A stretch of DNA of 64,000 bases from Candidatus Saccharibacteria bacterium UBA6175 (GTDB taxonomy: Bacteria > Patescibacteriota > Saccharimonadia > Saccharimonadales > Saccharimonadaceae), in contig DITV01000004.1 of assembly GCA_002422915.1 (NCBI GenBank), positions 79,890 to 143,889 of the forward strand, given 5' to 3'. Shown here in pieces: positions 44,201-53,077 of this stretch. How positions within the stretch are numbered: position 1 is the first letter of the stretch; every line of letters begins with the position of its first letter. Below the pieces are notes generated by a model. The model saw only the letters and a list, made by a program, of their open reading frames with translations, did no database searches and was not told the DNA's origin. The position numbers and the translations under genes are program-made.

Positions 44201-44740
44201 GGCGGAACGGTGACACCAACAACAACTCCTGTAACGACAGTGACAACAAAAGCAAGTGGTGGAAAAAGGGCAACATCAGTTCCCGCGCCAGGCCCAGAAG
44301 TGATACGTATTGATCACTCAGCGGAAGCTGCGTCTGCTGAGCCAACAGTTGTATTCGAATATAGTGATGCGCCCACTGAGTCACCACTATCAACAGAGGG
44401 CATGGATCTGACTTCAGCTGGCGGGGCTAGCACGGTGAGTGTACCCGTTACGTCGCCACCAGCGTCAGCGCCAATACCAACTATTACTCCACCGCCAACT
44501 GCGACCAACTCTCGAAGAGCGTCGGCGCCACAACAAAGCACCACAACTCCTCAGGATACTTCTGTTGAAAATGGTCTCTACCGTCTCAACTCGGTTGGCG
44601 CACCGATTCGCCCGTCGAACACGAGTGGGAACGATGGTGCGTTTATTAGCCTCGACGAAAAGCAGGCTATCGACGCAAATGCAGACTACATAATTCGTAA
44701 TGCTCCAAAACCTCCGCAAGACGACGCAGAGAAGCAGTAG
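41276..44740 (+). CDS. Large polytopic protein, VirB6/TrbL-like
   Basis: 1154 residues. N-terminal signal or anchor (LSILAILAVSLLASMLLPAA), an outside domain of about 320 residues, then a block of six to eight membrane helices (residues about 365-650, e.g. NVANVAFVLVFLIIIFSQ, LLLAALLALIVTLLILIL) as in VirB6/TrbL channel proteins, then a long cytoplasmic tail: an Arg/Ala/Lys-rich helical part and a low-complexity Ser/Thr/Pro/Ala region to the end. The family assignment rests on topology and on the PrgI and VirB4 genes downstream, not on a motif. Confidence 0.75.
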   Translation: MFMLRGIKFRGLSVFSFRLSILAILAVSLLASMLLPAAAVTANINQATPEVEARSTSYYRSLSRCVSDHMYGDIQLTAADNGRALTKTWFDGRRDFGYVYPDGKMTCSNIATLALAYWGWGSKYDEFLEDIGYTYNPSSARWSGTANGAERLAAFESAVQRKFYGINFSGYPTQSGQAVYTMYLNAFNRACTAQSLGKISELTNSSYKTWIGQATEERGFAVGKDAAAIDAFSSFRSNSGAGIDVYFTKINVVEKNAEGKYASTPYGYAYVNLAASSNLWNDDGSTPSNGDVRVQGFHNNAVVRSCHEIQKIINDNSADFLRWAESKAPADYDIPALSLGEDTAETPGSSDGETSCAVGGIGWIVCPVINFMAGAGDAAFAVLSDNFLQTNTSIVESSEDNGAYIAWGIIRNVANVAFVLVFLIIIFSQLTGTGIANYGVKKMLPRLVVGAILVNLSFLASQIAVDLSNLAGYGIRDVFDGIAEQVNENFIKDDPIGSATGDSLLGVFGGILAAGTIAAAGYFLIVSGGSLLLAALLALIVTLLILILREVVIIIAIVIAPLAFVAWILPNTEGLFKKWVSIFTAMLILFPAIALIYGGATLASAILGRVSWEEGDLIGQIIAALVPALALFLAIPVVQGSLKAVPMLGKLASSATNAANKGVAKRARESYQGSIVGRGRAIRKQQRLVDQDRNFAKGLEGDGRMAKLRRAAAGGLSTLGITKSQKSQREAIGRAARGAAAKAQSEAVKQEMVELESKLGRNPETIRKHIADKHRDMSDTQMEAASDLMLAAGGVHEYRQTVSDPSIMSRHARSLVESGRRNEGEVRKKAVDVANWLGTGEAAMQTNGYSHTQAAPAKEGETPKSFISAAYGTAEAAKLITMDPGTAELAEEHISPEAAKMALRSESAIDIKDGTKKVLERRAALAGTPEEASSKDSEPETVIDLSASTGDSPSGPATAATPITSSSATSRRASSGGTVTPTTTPVTTVTTKASGGKRATSVPAPGPEVIRIDHSAEAASAEPTVVFEYSDAPTESPLSTEGMDLTSAGGASTVSVPVTSPPASAPIPTITPPPTATNSRRASAPQQSTTTPQDTSVENGLYRLNSVGAPIRPSNTSGNDGAFISLDEKQAIDANADYIIRNAPKPPQDDAEKQ

Positions 44741-44741
44741 C

Positions 44742-44750
44742 TGATATACT
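44742..44750 (+). promoter_or_regulatory. Extended -10 promoter of prgI
   Basis: TGATATACT, 9 bases before the ATG at 44760; identical to the elements before valS and yidC. Confidence 0.55.
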
Positions 44751-44759
44751 ATAACCACT

Positions 44760-45650
44760 ATGGCAAATTATAAAGTTCCACAGGATGTTGAGGCAGATGA
44801 CAAGCTGATTGGGCCGTTTAGCTTTCGTCAGTTTATCTACCTGATTATTGTGGCGCTTGCCGGAGTAGCGGCATGGGGGTTAGCGCAGCTTTTCGTCGGG
44901 CTGGCGGTGATTCCTTTACCGATCATTTTATTCTTTGGTGCACTGGCGCTCCCGCTTCGCAAAGATCAGCCGATGGAAATTTACCTGGCGGCAATTATTT
45001 CATACTACCTCAAACCTCATCGCAGACTGTGGGACCCAGAGGGTATCGAGTCGTTCATTGAAATTACGGCACCGAAGGTGCAAGAAGTACAGCGAAGTAA
45101 AAACATCTCTCAAGATGATGCCGAGCAACGCTTTAGTTACCTCGCTAACATTGTCGATAGCCAAGGCTGGGCGATTCGGGGCGTCAATGGGCCGGTCGTT
45201 GCAAATAGTGCCATGAATAGTGACGTGTTCCTTGAAGCACAGTCAGCCCAAGACGTTCTTGATACCAGCAACTCTGTCGCCCAATCGTTCGATATGCTCA
45301 TGAATGAGCGGACCGAACAACTCAAAGAAGAGGCAAGGGCGCGCATGTTTGCGACGCCAGCAGCTCCACCAACACCAGACCCGGCGACCCCGGTGTATAA
45401 CCCGTATCCAACCGACATTCATCAGACAGTTGTGCAGCCAATCGATGACCCAAGCCATATCTATACGCCACCCGTCAGCCAATTACCGGTCGAACCGCCG
45501 ACAACCACTAGCGATAACACACCCTCTGCTGATATAATGAACCTTGCAAATAACTCTGATATCTCGATTGAGACCATTGCTCACGAAGCGCACCGTCTTC
45601 AGGAAAAAGAAAACGCGGCGTCTGACGAAGTAGTCATCTCTCTCAGATAG
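44760..45650 (+). CDS. PrgI family protein
   Basis: 296 residues. The PrgI hallmark is the N-terminal VPQDVEADDKLIGPFSFRQ segment followed by two membrane helices (QFIYLIIVALAGVAAWGLAQ and LAVIPLPIILFFGALALPL) and DQPMEIYLAAIISYYLKPHR. PrgI proteins accompany VirB4 in Gram-positive type IV secretion systems. The C-terminal 100 residues are Pro/Thr-rich. Confidence 0.9.
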   Translation: MANYKVPQDVEADDKLIGPFSFRQFIYLIIVALAGVAAWGLAQLFVGLAVIPLPIILFFGALALPLRKDQPMEIYLAAIISYYLKPHRRLWDPEGIESFIEITAPKVQEVQRSKNISQDDAEQRFSYLANIVDSQGWAIRGVNGPVVANSAMNSDVFLEAQSAQDVLDTSNSVAQSFDMLMNERTEQLKEEARARMFATPAAPPTPDPATPVYNPYPTDIHQTVVQPIDDPSHIYTPPVSQLPVEPPTTTSDNTPSADIMNLANNSDISIETIAHEAHRLQEKENAASDEVVISLR

Positions 45651-45681
45651 TTAGTCTAAAGGGAGTGGGACGACAGCTGGC

Positions 45682-46599
45682 ATGCCACCTAACAATCCGT
45701 TTTTAGGTCCACAGCCACCTCAGCAGGGGGCTCCTTTGGTGACGTCTTCAACACCTGCCTTTGGGGTGCCGCCAACTCCTGGTCCCCAAGTGGCAAATGC
45801 CACGCTTCCACCCCAGGGACCACCGATGCCTGCACAGCCAGCTGTCGCAGGGTCTCAGCAGCCCGCTGCTCGACCAACGCCTCGCAACCCGAACTCAACC
45901 CAAAACAGCCTCCAGCTCTCTGAGGTGAGGGATAACATGGTGATCATGCTCGACGGATCATTCCGAGCTGTGATCGCCTGTCAGTCGATTAACTTCGACT
46001 TGATGAGTGAGCGGGAGAAAGAGGGCGTAGAGTACAGTTACCAAAACTTCCTCAACTCGCTTAATTTTCCGATTCAAATCTTAGTTCGCTCACAGCGTGT
46101 TGATATCGGCCCGTACATTGAAAAGTTGTTGGCGACGCGCCGTGCGCAGGACAACATGCTGCTCGGTGTATTGATGGATGACTACATCAACTTCATCGAT
46201 ATTCTTTCACAGGAAGCAAACATTATGGAGAAAACATTCTATATTGTTATTCCGTACTTTCCGCTTGGTGACGCACAGAACTTTATTGAGCAAGGGAAGG
46301 GCTTTTTTGGAAAGCTGTTCTCGAAACCAAAAAATACCATTACGCGAATCGATACTGCCGCATATCAAAAAGCTAAGGATGAAATTGGTAACCGTGTTGA
46401 TGTTGTCCGTTCTGGACTTGCGCAGATTGGTGTACAAAGCGTGCAGCTCGAAACAAAATCGCTTGGTGAACTATATTACAACTTCTACAACCCAGACACA
46501 GCCATGCGCCAACCGATTGGAAACTTTGAAAACGTCACTGGTATGTACATAAAGAAGGGTGCAGCTGCCGATGCACCACAAGCCGGAGGAGCGCTCTAA
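45682..46599 (+). CDS. TraC/VirB4 N-terminal-like protein
   Basis: 305 residues. An 80-residue Pro/Gln/Ala-rich start, then a domain (LQLSEVRDNMVIMLDGSFRA ... NFDLMSEREKEGVEYSYQNF, PIQILVRSQRVDIGPYIEKL) that resembles the N-terminal, non-ATPase part of TraC/VirB4 proteins. It shares its last base with the start of virB4, so the two look like a split VirB4 with an extra adaptor domain. A ribosome site is poor (GGGAG 14 bases upstream). Confidence 0.75.
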   Translation: MPPNNPFLGPQPPQQGAPLVTSSTPAFGVPPTPGPQVANATLPPQGPPMPAQPAVAGSQQPAARPTPRNPNSTQNSLQLSEVRDNMVIMLDGSFRAVIACQSINFDLMSEREKEGVEYSYQNFLNSLNFPIQILVRSQRVDIGPYIEKLLATRRAQDNMLLGVLMDDYINFIDILSQEANIMEKTFYIVIPYFPLGDAQNFIEQGKGFFGKLFSKPKNTITRIDTAAYQKAKDEIGNRVDVVRSGLAQIGVQSVQLETKSLGELYYNFYNPDTAMRQPIGNFENVTGMYIKKGAAADAPQAGGAL

Positions 46600-48452
46600 T
46601 GGCCAAGAAGCCACAATCTGCCGTTGATGTCGCCGCCGAACAGCGCGCGCGCGAGCAGGCCGAGGTAGAGCAAGCGTTCCTGAAGGGCGTGTCAACGCTT
46701 CGTGATCTGATCGCCCCAAGTAGTCTTGAAATACACTCATCGTACTTCCGCCTGGGAACAAAGTATGGCCGAACGCTCTACGTGTACGGCTATCCTCGTG
46801 TGATTTACACCGGCTGGTTAAGCAGTCTGGTAAATATCGACGAAGTGCTCGATGTCAGTATGTATGTGTATCCAGTCGATACCCAGGTAGTCCTTAATAA
46901 TCTGCGTAAGAAAGTAACTCAGCTCGAAGCCAGCGCTTCGATCAATAACGAGCGCGGCAAGACCCGTGACCCTGCACTTGAAGCAGCGGTGAACGATGCT
47001 GAAGAGCTGCGTGACCAGCTGCAGCTTGGGGCTGAGCGCTTCTTCCGTTTTGGTTTATATGTGACACTTTACGCCGACAGCTTAGATGAACTTAATTTCG
47101 TCCAGAACAAAGTTGAGACAATGTTCGGCCAGCAGTTAATCTTTAGCAAGGTTGCTTCGTCGCAACAAGAACAGGGGTTAAATAGTACCCTGCCACAGAT
47201 GTCTGACCAACTGCAGATTCGTCGCAACATGAACACTGGTGCAATTAGCACCAGCTTCCCATTCACCAGCGCCGACCTGACCGATAACACCGGAATCTTG
47301 TATGGCATCAATATGCATAACAATGGGCTTGTTATTTTCGACCGGTTCAAACTCGAGAACGCCAATATGGTCGTCTTTGCGAAGTCTGGTGCCGGTAAGT
47401 CGTTTACCGTTAAGCTCGAAGCACTGCGCAGTATGATGCTCGGCAGTGAAATTATTATTATCGACCCAGAAAACGAATACCAAAAGCTCGCCGACGCAGT
47501 AGGGGGGAGCTACATTCGCCTGAGTCTTAACTCGAGCACGCGTATCAACCCATTTGATTTGCCTCGCGTCATCGATAGTGATGAAGCTGATGATGCGCTC
47601 CGTGCAAACCTCGTCACCCTGCACGGCCTGTTTCGTCTGATGCTGGGCGGCACGCAAATGGGCGCAAATGGTGCACCAGTTGGGGCGCTTAACCCTGTTG
47701 AAGAAGCCGATCTCGACCAAGCCCTCATTGACACCTACGCTCGCGTTGGGATTACCAGTGACCCCCTCACGCACAACTCACCACCACCAACCATTTCTGA
47801 CCTGTACGACACACTGCTCCACATGGGCGGCACCGGGCCGCAGCTGGCGCAGCGACTGCGCAAATACACGACCGGAACATTCGCCGGCATCTTCAGCCAG
47901 CAATCGAACATCGACATCAACAACCCGATGGTTGTGTTCAACATCCGTGATCTTGAAGACGAGCTTCGTCCGGTCGCGATGTACATTGTACTCAGCCACA
48001 TTTGGAACATCACACGTACCGTCCAAAAGAAGCGCATGCTTATCGTTGACGAAGCCTGGCAGCTCATGAAATACGACGACTCGGCCAACTTCCTATTTAG
48101 CCTTGCTAAGCGAGCCCGTAAATATTTCCTTGGTCTCACCACCATCACCCAAGACGTTGAAGACTTCATGGGCAGCAAAATGGGCCGCGCAATTGTCGCC
48201 AACAGCTCGATGCAGCTTCTTTTAAAGCAATCGTCGAGTGCTGTTGATGTGCTTTCAGATGTGTTTAAACTGACCGAAGAAGAAAAAAAGCGCCTGGCAA
48301 ACTTCCCAATTGGGCAAGGGTTGTTCTTCGCTGGCCAAAGCCACGTTCATATTCAAATTCAAGCCAGCCCCACCGAACAACAGTTGATCACCACTAACCC
48401 TCAGGTGGTACAAGAACCACCAGCACAAGCCCCACAAACACCTCCGCTGTAA
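46599..48452 (+). CDS. virB4: VirB4-type secretion ATPase
   Basis: 617 residues. Walker A AKSGAGKSFTVK (residues 261-272), IIIIDPENEYQ, and Walker B MLIVDEAWQLM with following TQDVEDF. N-terminal 230 residues carry the VirB4 fold. Energises assembly of type IV secretion machines and conjugative pili. Start overlaps the upstream gene by one base. Confidence 0.95.
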   Translation: MAKKPQSAVDVAAEQRAREQAEVEQAFLKGVSTLRDLIAPSSLEIHSSYFRLGTKYGRTLYVYGYPRVIYTGWLSSLVNIDEVLDVSMYVYPVDTQVVLNNLRKKVTQLEASASINNERGKTRDPALEAAVNDAEELRDQLQLGAERFFRFGLYVTLYADSLDELNFVQNKVETMFGQQLIFSKVASSQQEQGLNSTLPQMSDQLQIRRNMNTGAISTSFPFTSADLTDNTGILYGINMHNNGLVIFDRFKLENANMVVFAKSGAGKSFTVKLEALRSMMLGSEIIIIDPENEYQKLADAVGGSYIRLSLNSSTRINPFDLPRVIDSDEADDALRANLVTLHGLFRLMLGGTQMGANGAPVGALNPVEEADLDQALIDTYARVGITSDPLTHNSPPPTISDLYDTLLHMGGTGPQLAQRLRKYTTGTFAGIFSQQSNIDINNPMVVFNIRDLEDELRPVAMYIVLSHIWNITRTVQKKRMLIVDEAWQLMKYDDSANFLFSLAKRARKYFLGLTTITQDVEDFMGSKMGRAIVANSSMQLLLKQSSSAVDVLSDVFKLTEEEKKRLANFPIGQGLFFAGQSHVHIQIQASPTEQQLITTNPQVVQEPPAQAPQTPPL

Positions 48453-48454
48453 GG

Positions 48455-48460
48455 TATAAT
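48455..48460 (+). promoter_or_regulatory. -10 element after virB4
   Basis: TATAAT, 11 bases before the ATG at 48472; suggests the downstream secretion genes can be transcribed separately. Confidence 0.5.
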
Positions 48461-48471
48461 GGAACTTAGAT

Positions 48472-51390
48472 ATGGCTATTCCAACTTCTACATTGCCGCG
48501 GCCTGACGAAGACCAGGACGAAAAGTTTAATCCTGGCGGAGCAGGCAGTGAGCTTTATAAGGAAGAGGTGAAGCCTCAGCTGACACCTGGTGAATTAGCC
48601 GCACAAGATCAGCTCGATGCTGCCGAGCGCGATGGCGGGGGTGTTGGTGCTCTCGGTGGTGGACTGTATGAGCGATCGCCTGGCGGTAAGAAGAGCCCCG
48701 GTAAGGTGACGGGGCGTTTACGAAAATCGTCACCAATCATTGCACTGACAACCCTTATCTTTGGTGCTGGCCTTGGCTTTTCAGCCTTCTTTTCACCAAG
48801 CCTTCTTCTGATTCACATGAAGGAGATTATGGTTGATAAGTTCAACCTGAGTACCACAAGCGCCGAGGCGCGAACCACTCGCGTTATTAACGCTCAAATC
48901 GATGAAGCAACAACCGGATATTGTGGGCGCACCGTAACACTGCGTTGCAAATTCTCAACCATGTCAAAGGTGCAAGTACAAAACTTTGCCGACGCGGGCA
49001 TTGGGGTGAACCCTGCACAGCCGAACCAAGCGTTCGAGCGAACGAAGCCAACGAGCTATACGTTTAAGGGCCAGGTCATTACCCCCAGCCAGTTTGCGAT
49101 CCTGGCACGAGAAGACCCTGAATTCAGAACCGCTCTTCGACAAGCCTATAACCCAAAGTTCGCCGGCTTCTGGGGAAAAGCTTGGGCGCGCACCGCGGCC
49201 CACTTTGGTTTTAGTAAGGCAAAGGTGGATGTGTCTGGTGAAGATAGGGCAGAGCGTTTTAGGAAGTTACAATCAATCGCCCAGATAGGTGATCTAGAGT
49301 CAAGTGTTCCCAAGACTCCCGATGACTACAAAAATGCCGACTGTGACGATACCTGTGCACAACAAAAAGCAAGCGATGCAAACAGGGTGCTTGTTGAGGT
49401 TGGCGATCAGACTACGAATGACAACCCTGGAAGAAAGCTGAGCGGTGCACTTGCGGGCGCAACCGGGGAAGGTTTAACAAACACCGTAAAAGCGACTGGC
49501 GTGCTCGATACCTATTGTGGTGCGTACGCAACTATCCGAGCAATCGGCTATGCTGGCAAGACAATTCGGGCTGTTCAGTTAGCGCGGTATGCAATGGCGT
49601 TTTATAACGTCACCGACGAGCTCGTTGCGACGGGCAACGTTGAGCCAGAAACTATGGCATTTATGGCTGGAATCCTGACTGAGATTACCTACGATGTTGG
49701 AAGTACAACTCGACAAATTATCAGTGGATCGGCGACAGACTCACTTGGGTTTAAGTATGCTCAGTTTGGCGACGTAACTGCATCAAACAGAAGTATGAAT
49801 ATCGCCTCTCGTTTTATTGCTGGTGGTGGTTTTGCTGGTGATTTAATTCGTATTTCAGAAACTGTTGCAAATGGGTTTCCTGGGGGCAGAGAAAAAGCCG
49901 CAGAAACTTGCGGATTCTTAGCAAACCCATTCGTACAGGCTGGCTCAGTAGTAGCTGGATTGGCGCTTCTGGCCGTTCCTGGAGTGAACGTTGCAAAGGT
50001 TGCTATTCAGGGCGGGGTGAGTGTGACAGCGAGTATCGGCCTTGCCGTACTGCCGTATCTCCTCGCTGACATTGTTGCCGGGACAGTTACTGAAGGTATT
50101 GTTGGTGAAGAAGCGGGTAACGCCATTGCGTCCGGAACTGAAGCATCGCTCGCCGACAAGCTAGCTGGCTTTAGTGGTAACGCTCTTATGTCAAACGAAG
50201 ACGCTTTGGCGTATCTTTCTGAACACAACAACACAATTGCTCGTTACGCAGAGGATGAGCGCCGTGCACGAAGCCCGCTCGACCCAACCAGCCGCCATAC
50301 CTTTGTTGGTAGTATATTCTCATCGATGATGCCGAGTATTTCATCTGCCAACAGTCCGTCTGGCTTACTTGGGTCATTCGGATCATTACTTTCAACGTCG
50401 GTGAATTCAGTCATTCCAAAAACCAAGGCACAAACCGCAGCTCAAAACGAAGCGACGCTTAAGGCCTGCCAAGACGAAGAAAGTAAAGAAGCGGGATACG
50501 CAACGGGGCTCTTCTGTAATCCACTTCGCGGTATTCCAAAACAATATCTCGACAAAAGTCCGATTACTGTTATTAACGAATTAATCCGTGATGGATATAT
50601 GACTGGCGATGAGCTGCCGACTCAGCGGTATACCGACTTTGTGCGTGACTGTATCGAAAACCCTAACCCACCAGGATATCTTGAAGATGCCGAAACAGAT
50701 TGGTTTAGTGCTGCGGCTGCGCGAGCGTGTATCATCACAGCATCAACAGCTAATATCTTTCTCTCGTACACCGATTCGCTGATTGCCGACGGTCTCGCGG
50801 GCGAAGACATTGCAAGGGCTACTAACAGCTCGTCAAGCAAACAAGAGTTAGCGAAGAAGATTATTGCTAAGAATAAAGTGACCTATGCACTCAACCCAGT
50901 ACCAACCCTTGAACAAATCGCCGATGGTTCTGTTGATGTCGACTCGCTAAGGTGTGGGGTGAACATTAATATCCTGCGTGCTATAGATGCGATTACCGAC
51001 GTACACGCTATTCGTATTACCAGCCTCAATCGACTCTGTAGTGATAGTGTGATCGATGGCAACACAACCAGTCGCCACTATGCGGGAAATGGGAGCGCGC
51101 TTGATATTGACCAAATTGATGGGCGGGTTATTAACGGTCGTAATAATGGATCGGTGAGTGTTATTCAAATTATTACGCCGATCTTAATCGAAGCAGCGCA
51201 GGCTGCCGGTGCTCGGTCAAAGATAGGTCAGTCGCAATGCTCGGGTGAAACACCACCACCGGCAGCTCCTGAAATTATCTATTTTGAAGATTACTGTCAC
51301 CACTTACACTTTGATTTGCCGGCGTCGTCCGACCCCGACCTTCAGTATCTTGAGGGTGGCCAGCCTATCGGTGGGAGGTTGGCGGTATGA
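48472..51390 (+). CDS. Large membrane protein with C-terminal M15-type peptidase domain
   Basis: 972 residues. About 85 polar N-terminal residues, one membrane helix (IIALTTLIFGAGLGFSAFF), a long outside region with paired Cys, further hydrophobic segments around residues 490-545 and a C-terminal domain whose SRHYAGNGSALDID and DYCHHLHFD give the His, Asp and His zinc ligands of M15-type DD- or LD-peptidases. Likely hydrolyses peptidoglycan at the secretion channel. The middle is not recognised. Overlaps the next gene by 4 bases. Confidence 0.8.
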   Translation: MAIPTSTLPRPDEDQDEKFNPGGAGSELYKEEVKPQLTPGELAAQDQLDAAERDGGGVGALGGGLYERSPGGKKSPGKVTGRLRKSSPIIALTTLIFGAGLGFSAFFSPSLLLIHMKEIMVDKFNLSTTSAEARTTRVINAQIDEATTGYCGRTVTLRCKFSTMSKVQVQNFADAGIGVNPAQPNQAFERTKPTSYTFKGQVITPSQFAILAREDPEFRTALRQAYNPKFAGFWGKAWARTAAHFGFSKAKVDVSGEDRAERFRKLQSIAQIGDLESSVPKTPDDYKNADCDDTCAQQKASDANRVLVEVGDQTTNDNPGRKLSGALAGATGEGLTNTVKATGVLDTYCGAYATIRAIGYAGKTIRAVQLARYAMAFYNVTDELVATGNVEPETMAFMAGILTEITYDVGSTTRQIISGSATDSLGFKYAQFGDVTASNRSMNIASRFIAGGGFAGDLIRISETVANGFPGGREKAAETCGFLANPFVQAGSVVAGLALLAVPGVNVAKVAIQGGVSVTASIGLAVLPYLLADIVAGTVTEGIVGEEAGNAIASGTEASLADKLAGFSGNALMSNEDALAYLSEHNNTIARYAEDERRARSPLDPTSRHTFVGSIFSSMMPSISSANSPSGLLGSFGSLLSTSVNSVIPKTKAQTAAQNEATLKACQDEESKEAGYATGLFCNPLRGIPKQYLDKSPITVINELIRDGYMTGDELPTQRYTDFVRDCIENPNPPGYLEDAETDWFSAAAARACIITASTANIFLSYTDSLIADGLAGEDIARATNSSSSKQELAKKIIAKNKVTYALNPVPTLEQIADGSVDVDSLRCGVNINILRAIDAITDVHAIRITSLNRLCSDSVIDGNTTSRHYAGNGSALDIDQIDGRVINGRNNGSVSVIQIITPILIEAAQAAGARSKIGQSQCSGETPPPAAPEIIYFEDYCHHLHFDLPASSDPDLQYLEGGQPIGGRLAV

Positions 51391-52547
51391 TAAAGCGTTT
51401 TGTACTGTTCGTTCTTGCGTTTGTTATTGCGCTAAGTGGTGTGCCGGTATCTCAAGTAACCGCGCAGTCGTTTGATCGTAAATTCTATTCAAGCAATAAT
51501 GTGCTCTTTTTCAACCCCGATGAACAACCGTGTAGTACTTCTGCCGATGCTGCACAAAGTGGCGATGCTACCGCGACAGCATACAGTTTTTTAAAGGAGA
51601 AAGGTTTTGATGATCGCGAAGCTTCAGCGATTATAGGAAATTTAAAGCAAGAATCACAGCTGAATCCAAAAGCCCTCAATGAATCAAGTGGGGCTTATGG
51701 AATTGCGCAGTGGCTGGGCGCGCGTAAAGAACGCCTGCTTGAAAATGCATTCTATTCGGGTGATTCGGTCGATGATGTGAAAGCCGAGCTGGGCGTACAG
51801 CTCGACTACCTCTGGGCCGAACTACAGGGGAGCGAGCGTGCGTCTTATAATGCTCTTAAAAGTGCCGAAACAACAGATGTTGGCCGTCTCGCGATCATCT
51901 TTGGTGAAGCATTTGAACGGTATGGGGAAGGTGAGGAGGGAAAGCGCGCCGAGTTTTCAGAGAATGTATTCTTGCAATACGGTAGTGCAACTGGCCTCGC
52001 AGCCGACTGTCGATCAGTAGGAGCGGGCAACTTCGTCTACTACTCACAAAAAGACCCTCTCTGGGGCGACATCGGGTATGGCACTATTGGTCCGATTAAA
52101 TACGTTGGATGTGGCCCAAGCTCTCTTGCTATGATTGTCGCCACGTTTGCCAACAAAACGGTCACACCGCCAATCATGGCAAAGCTTGGCGCTGATAATG
52201 GCTCTGCGATTCCAGGAGTTGGTACTGCTCACTTCCCATTACTCGAAGCAATGAAGAGTACGTATGGCCTTGAGTATGTGAACTTAACTGGACAACCGTT
52301 CGATGAAGCTATTCGTGCCATTGAGCGTGGTTCGCTTGTGTATATGGGCGGCCAGGGCCCTGCGCCATTCACTGCTGGTGGGCACGTAGTCGTGATGCGC
52401 GGTATTACCGCAGACGGGCAGATTGTCATCGGCGACCCGTATCGCGGTTCGTCTGACGTCTATTCTGTTGAGACCATTAAGACGTACCGAGGAAGCACGT
52501 TCGAAGTTAAACCTAAATCTGCGTCAACGACAACAACCCCACTTTAA
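51387..52547 (+). CDS. Secreted lysozyme-like plus C39-like peptidase protein
   Basis: 386 residues. Signal peptide (VLFVLAFVIALSGVPVSQVTA), the short motif LFFNPDEQPCST, a phage tail lysozyme-type domain (REASAIIGNLKQESQLNPKA, SGAYGIAQWLGAR), then a papain-like C39 fold: nucleophile in YVGCGPSSLAM, His in GGHVVVMRG and Asp in VIGDPYRG. Two muralytic or cross-link-cleaving domains in one secreted chain, translationally coupled to the M15 protein, point to wall remodelling around the type IV channel or attack on a partner cell. Confidence 0.88.
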   Translation: MIKRFVLFVLAFVIALSGVPVSQVTAQSFDRKFYSSNNVLFFNPDEQPCSTSADAAQSGDATATAYSFLKEKGFDDREASAIIGNLKQESQLNPKALNESSGAYGIAQWLGARKERLLENAFYSGDSVDDVKAELGVQLDYLWAELQGSERASYNALKSAETTDVGRLAIIFGEAFERYGEGEEGKRAEFSENVFLQYGSATGLAADCRSVGAGNFVYYSQKDPLWGDIGYGTIGPIKYVGCGPSSLAMIVATFANKTVTPPIMAKLGADNGSAIPGVGTAHFPLLEAMKSTYGLEYVNLTGQPFDEAIRAIERGSLVYMGGQGPAPFTAGGHVVVMRGITADGQIVIGDPYRGSSDVYSVETIKTYRGSTFEVKPKSASTTTTPL

Positions 52548-52555
52548 GGAGCATC

Positions 52556-53077
52556 ATGGATACACGTAGAAAACTTATTCTCATTATCGTCGGCGGAACC
52601 GTCGCTATTGGTATCATTATTTCAATTATTGCCCTTGTCTCTCAGCCACGCTCAAACAATGCTTATCTCGAGACTGCTGTTCCGCTTGTCAGAGATCAAG
52701 ATACTGGGGAGGTGCTTGTAAACGACCCAAACACCGTCGAACCAGGCGAAACACGTGAGGTGATTGTGCTCGGCCTGGAAACTCTTTACGACTTTGGTCT
52801 TATTGAATCTCAGGTGGTCACTATTCGAGACAGAATCATTCGTTTCGCTGAAGAGCGACTTGAAGGTAAGTATCAGACCATTACTATTCGCCCTCAGGAT
52901 ATTCAGTCTGATAACGGAACGATACGCACGACAATTCGTCTTGGAGATTCAAACACTGTCTTGCCAATCACTATCAATACGGTTGATATTGGGTTACTAC
53001 GAGTGATTATTGAAGATCCAACAAATGCAGCGGGTGGAACATTCGATACCGGTGAAACTCGTCAGTTCGCCGACTAG
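52556..53077 (+). CDS. Hypothetical membrane-anchored protein
   Basis: 173 residues. N-terminal anchor (LILIIVGGTVAIGIIISIIA) and an outside domain of alternating strands (EVIVLGLETLYDFG, YQTITIRPQDI, VLPITINTVDIGLLRVII). Last gene of the secretion cluster, 8 bases after the lysozyme gene with AAGGAGC. A VirB8-like role is possible from size and topology but no motif shows it. Converges on recF with a 4-base overlap. Confidence 0.7.
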   Translation: MDTRRKLILIIVGGTVAIGIIISIIALVSQPRSNNAYLETAVPLVRDQDTGEVLVNDPNTVEPGETREVIVLGLETLYDFGLIESQVVTIRDRIIRFAEERLEGKYQTITIRPQDIQSDNGTIRTTIRLGDSNTVLPITINTVDIGLLRVIIEDPTNAAGGTFDTGETRQFAD

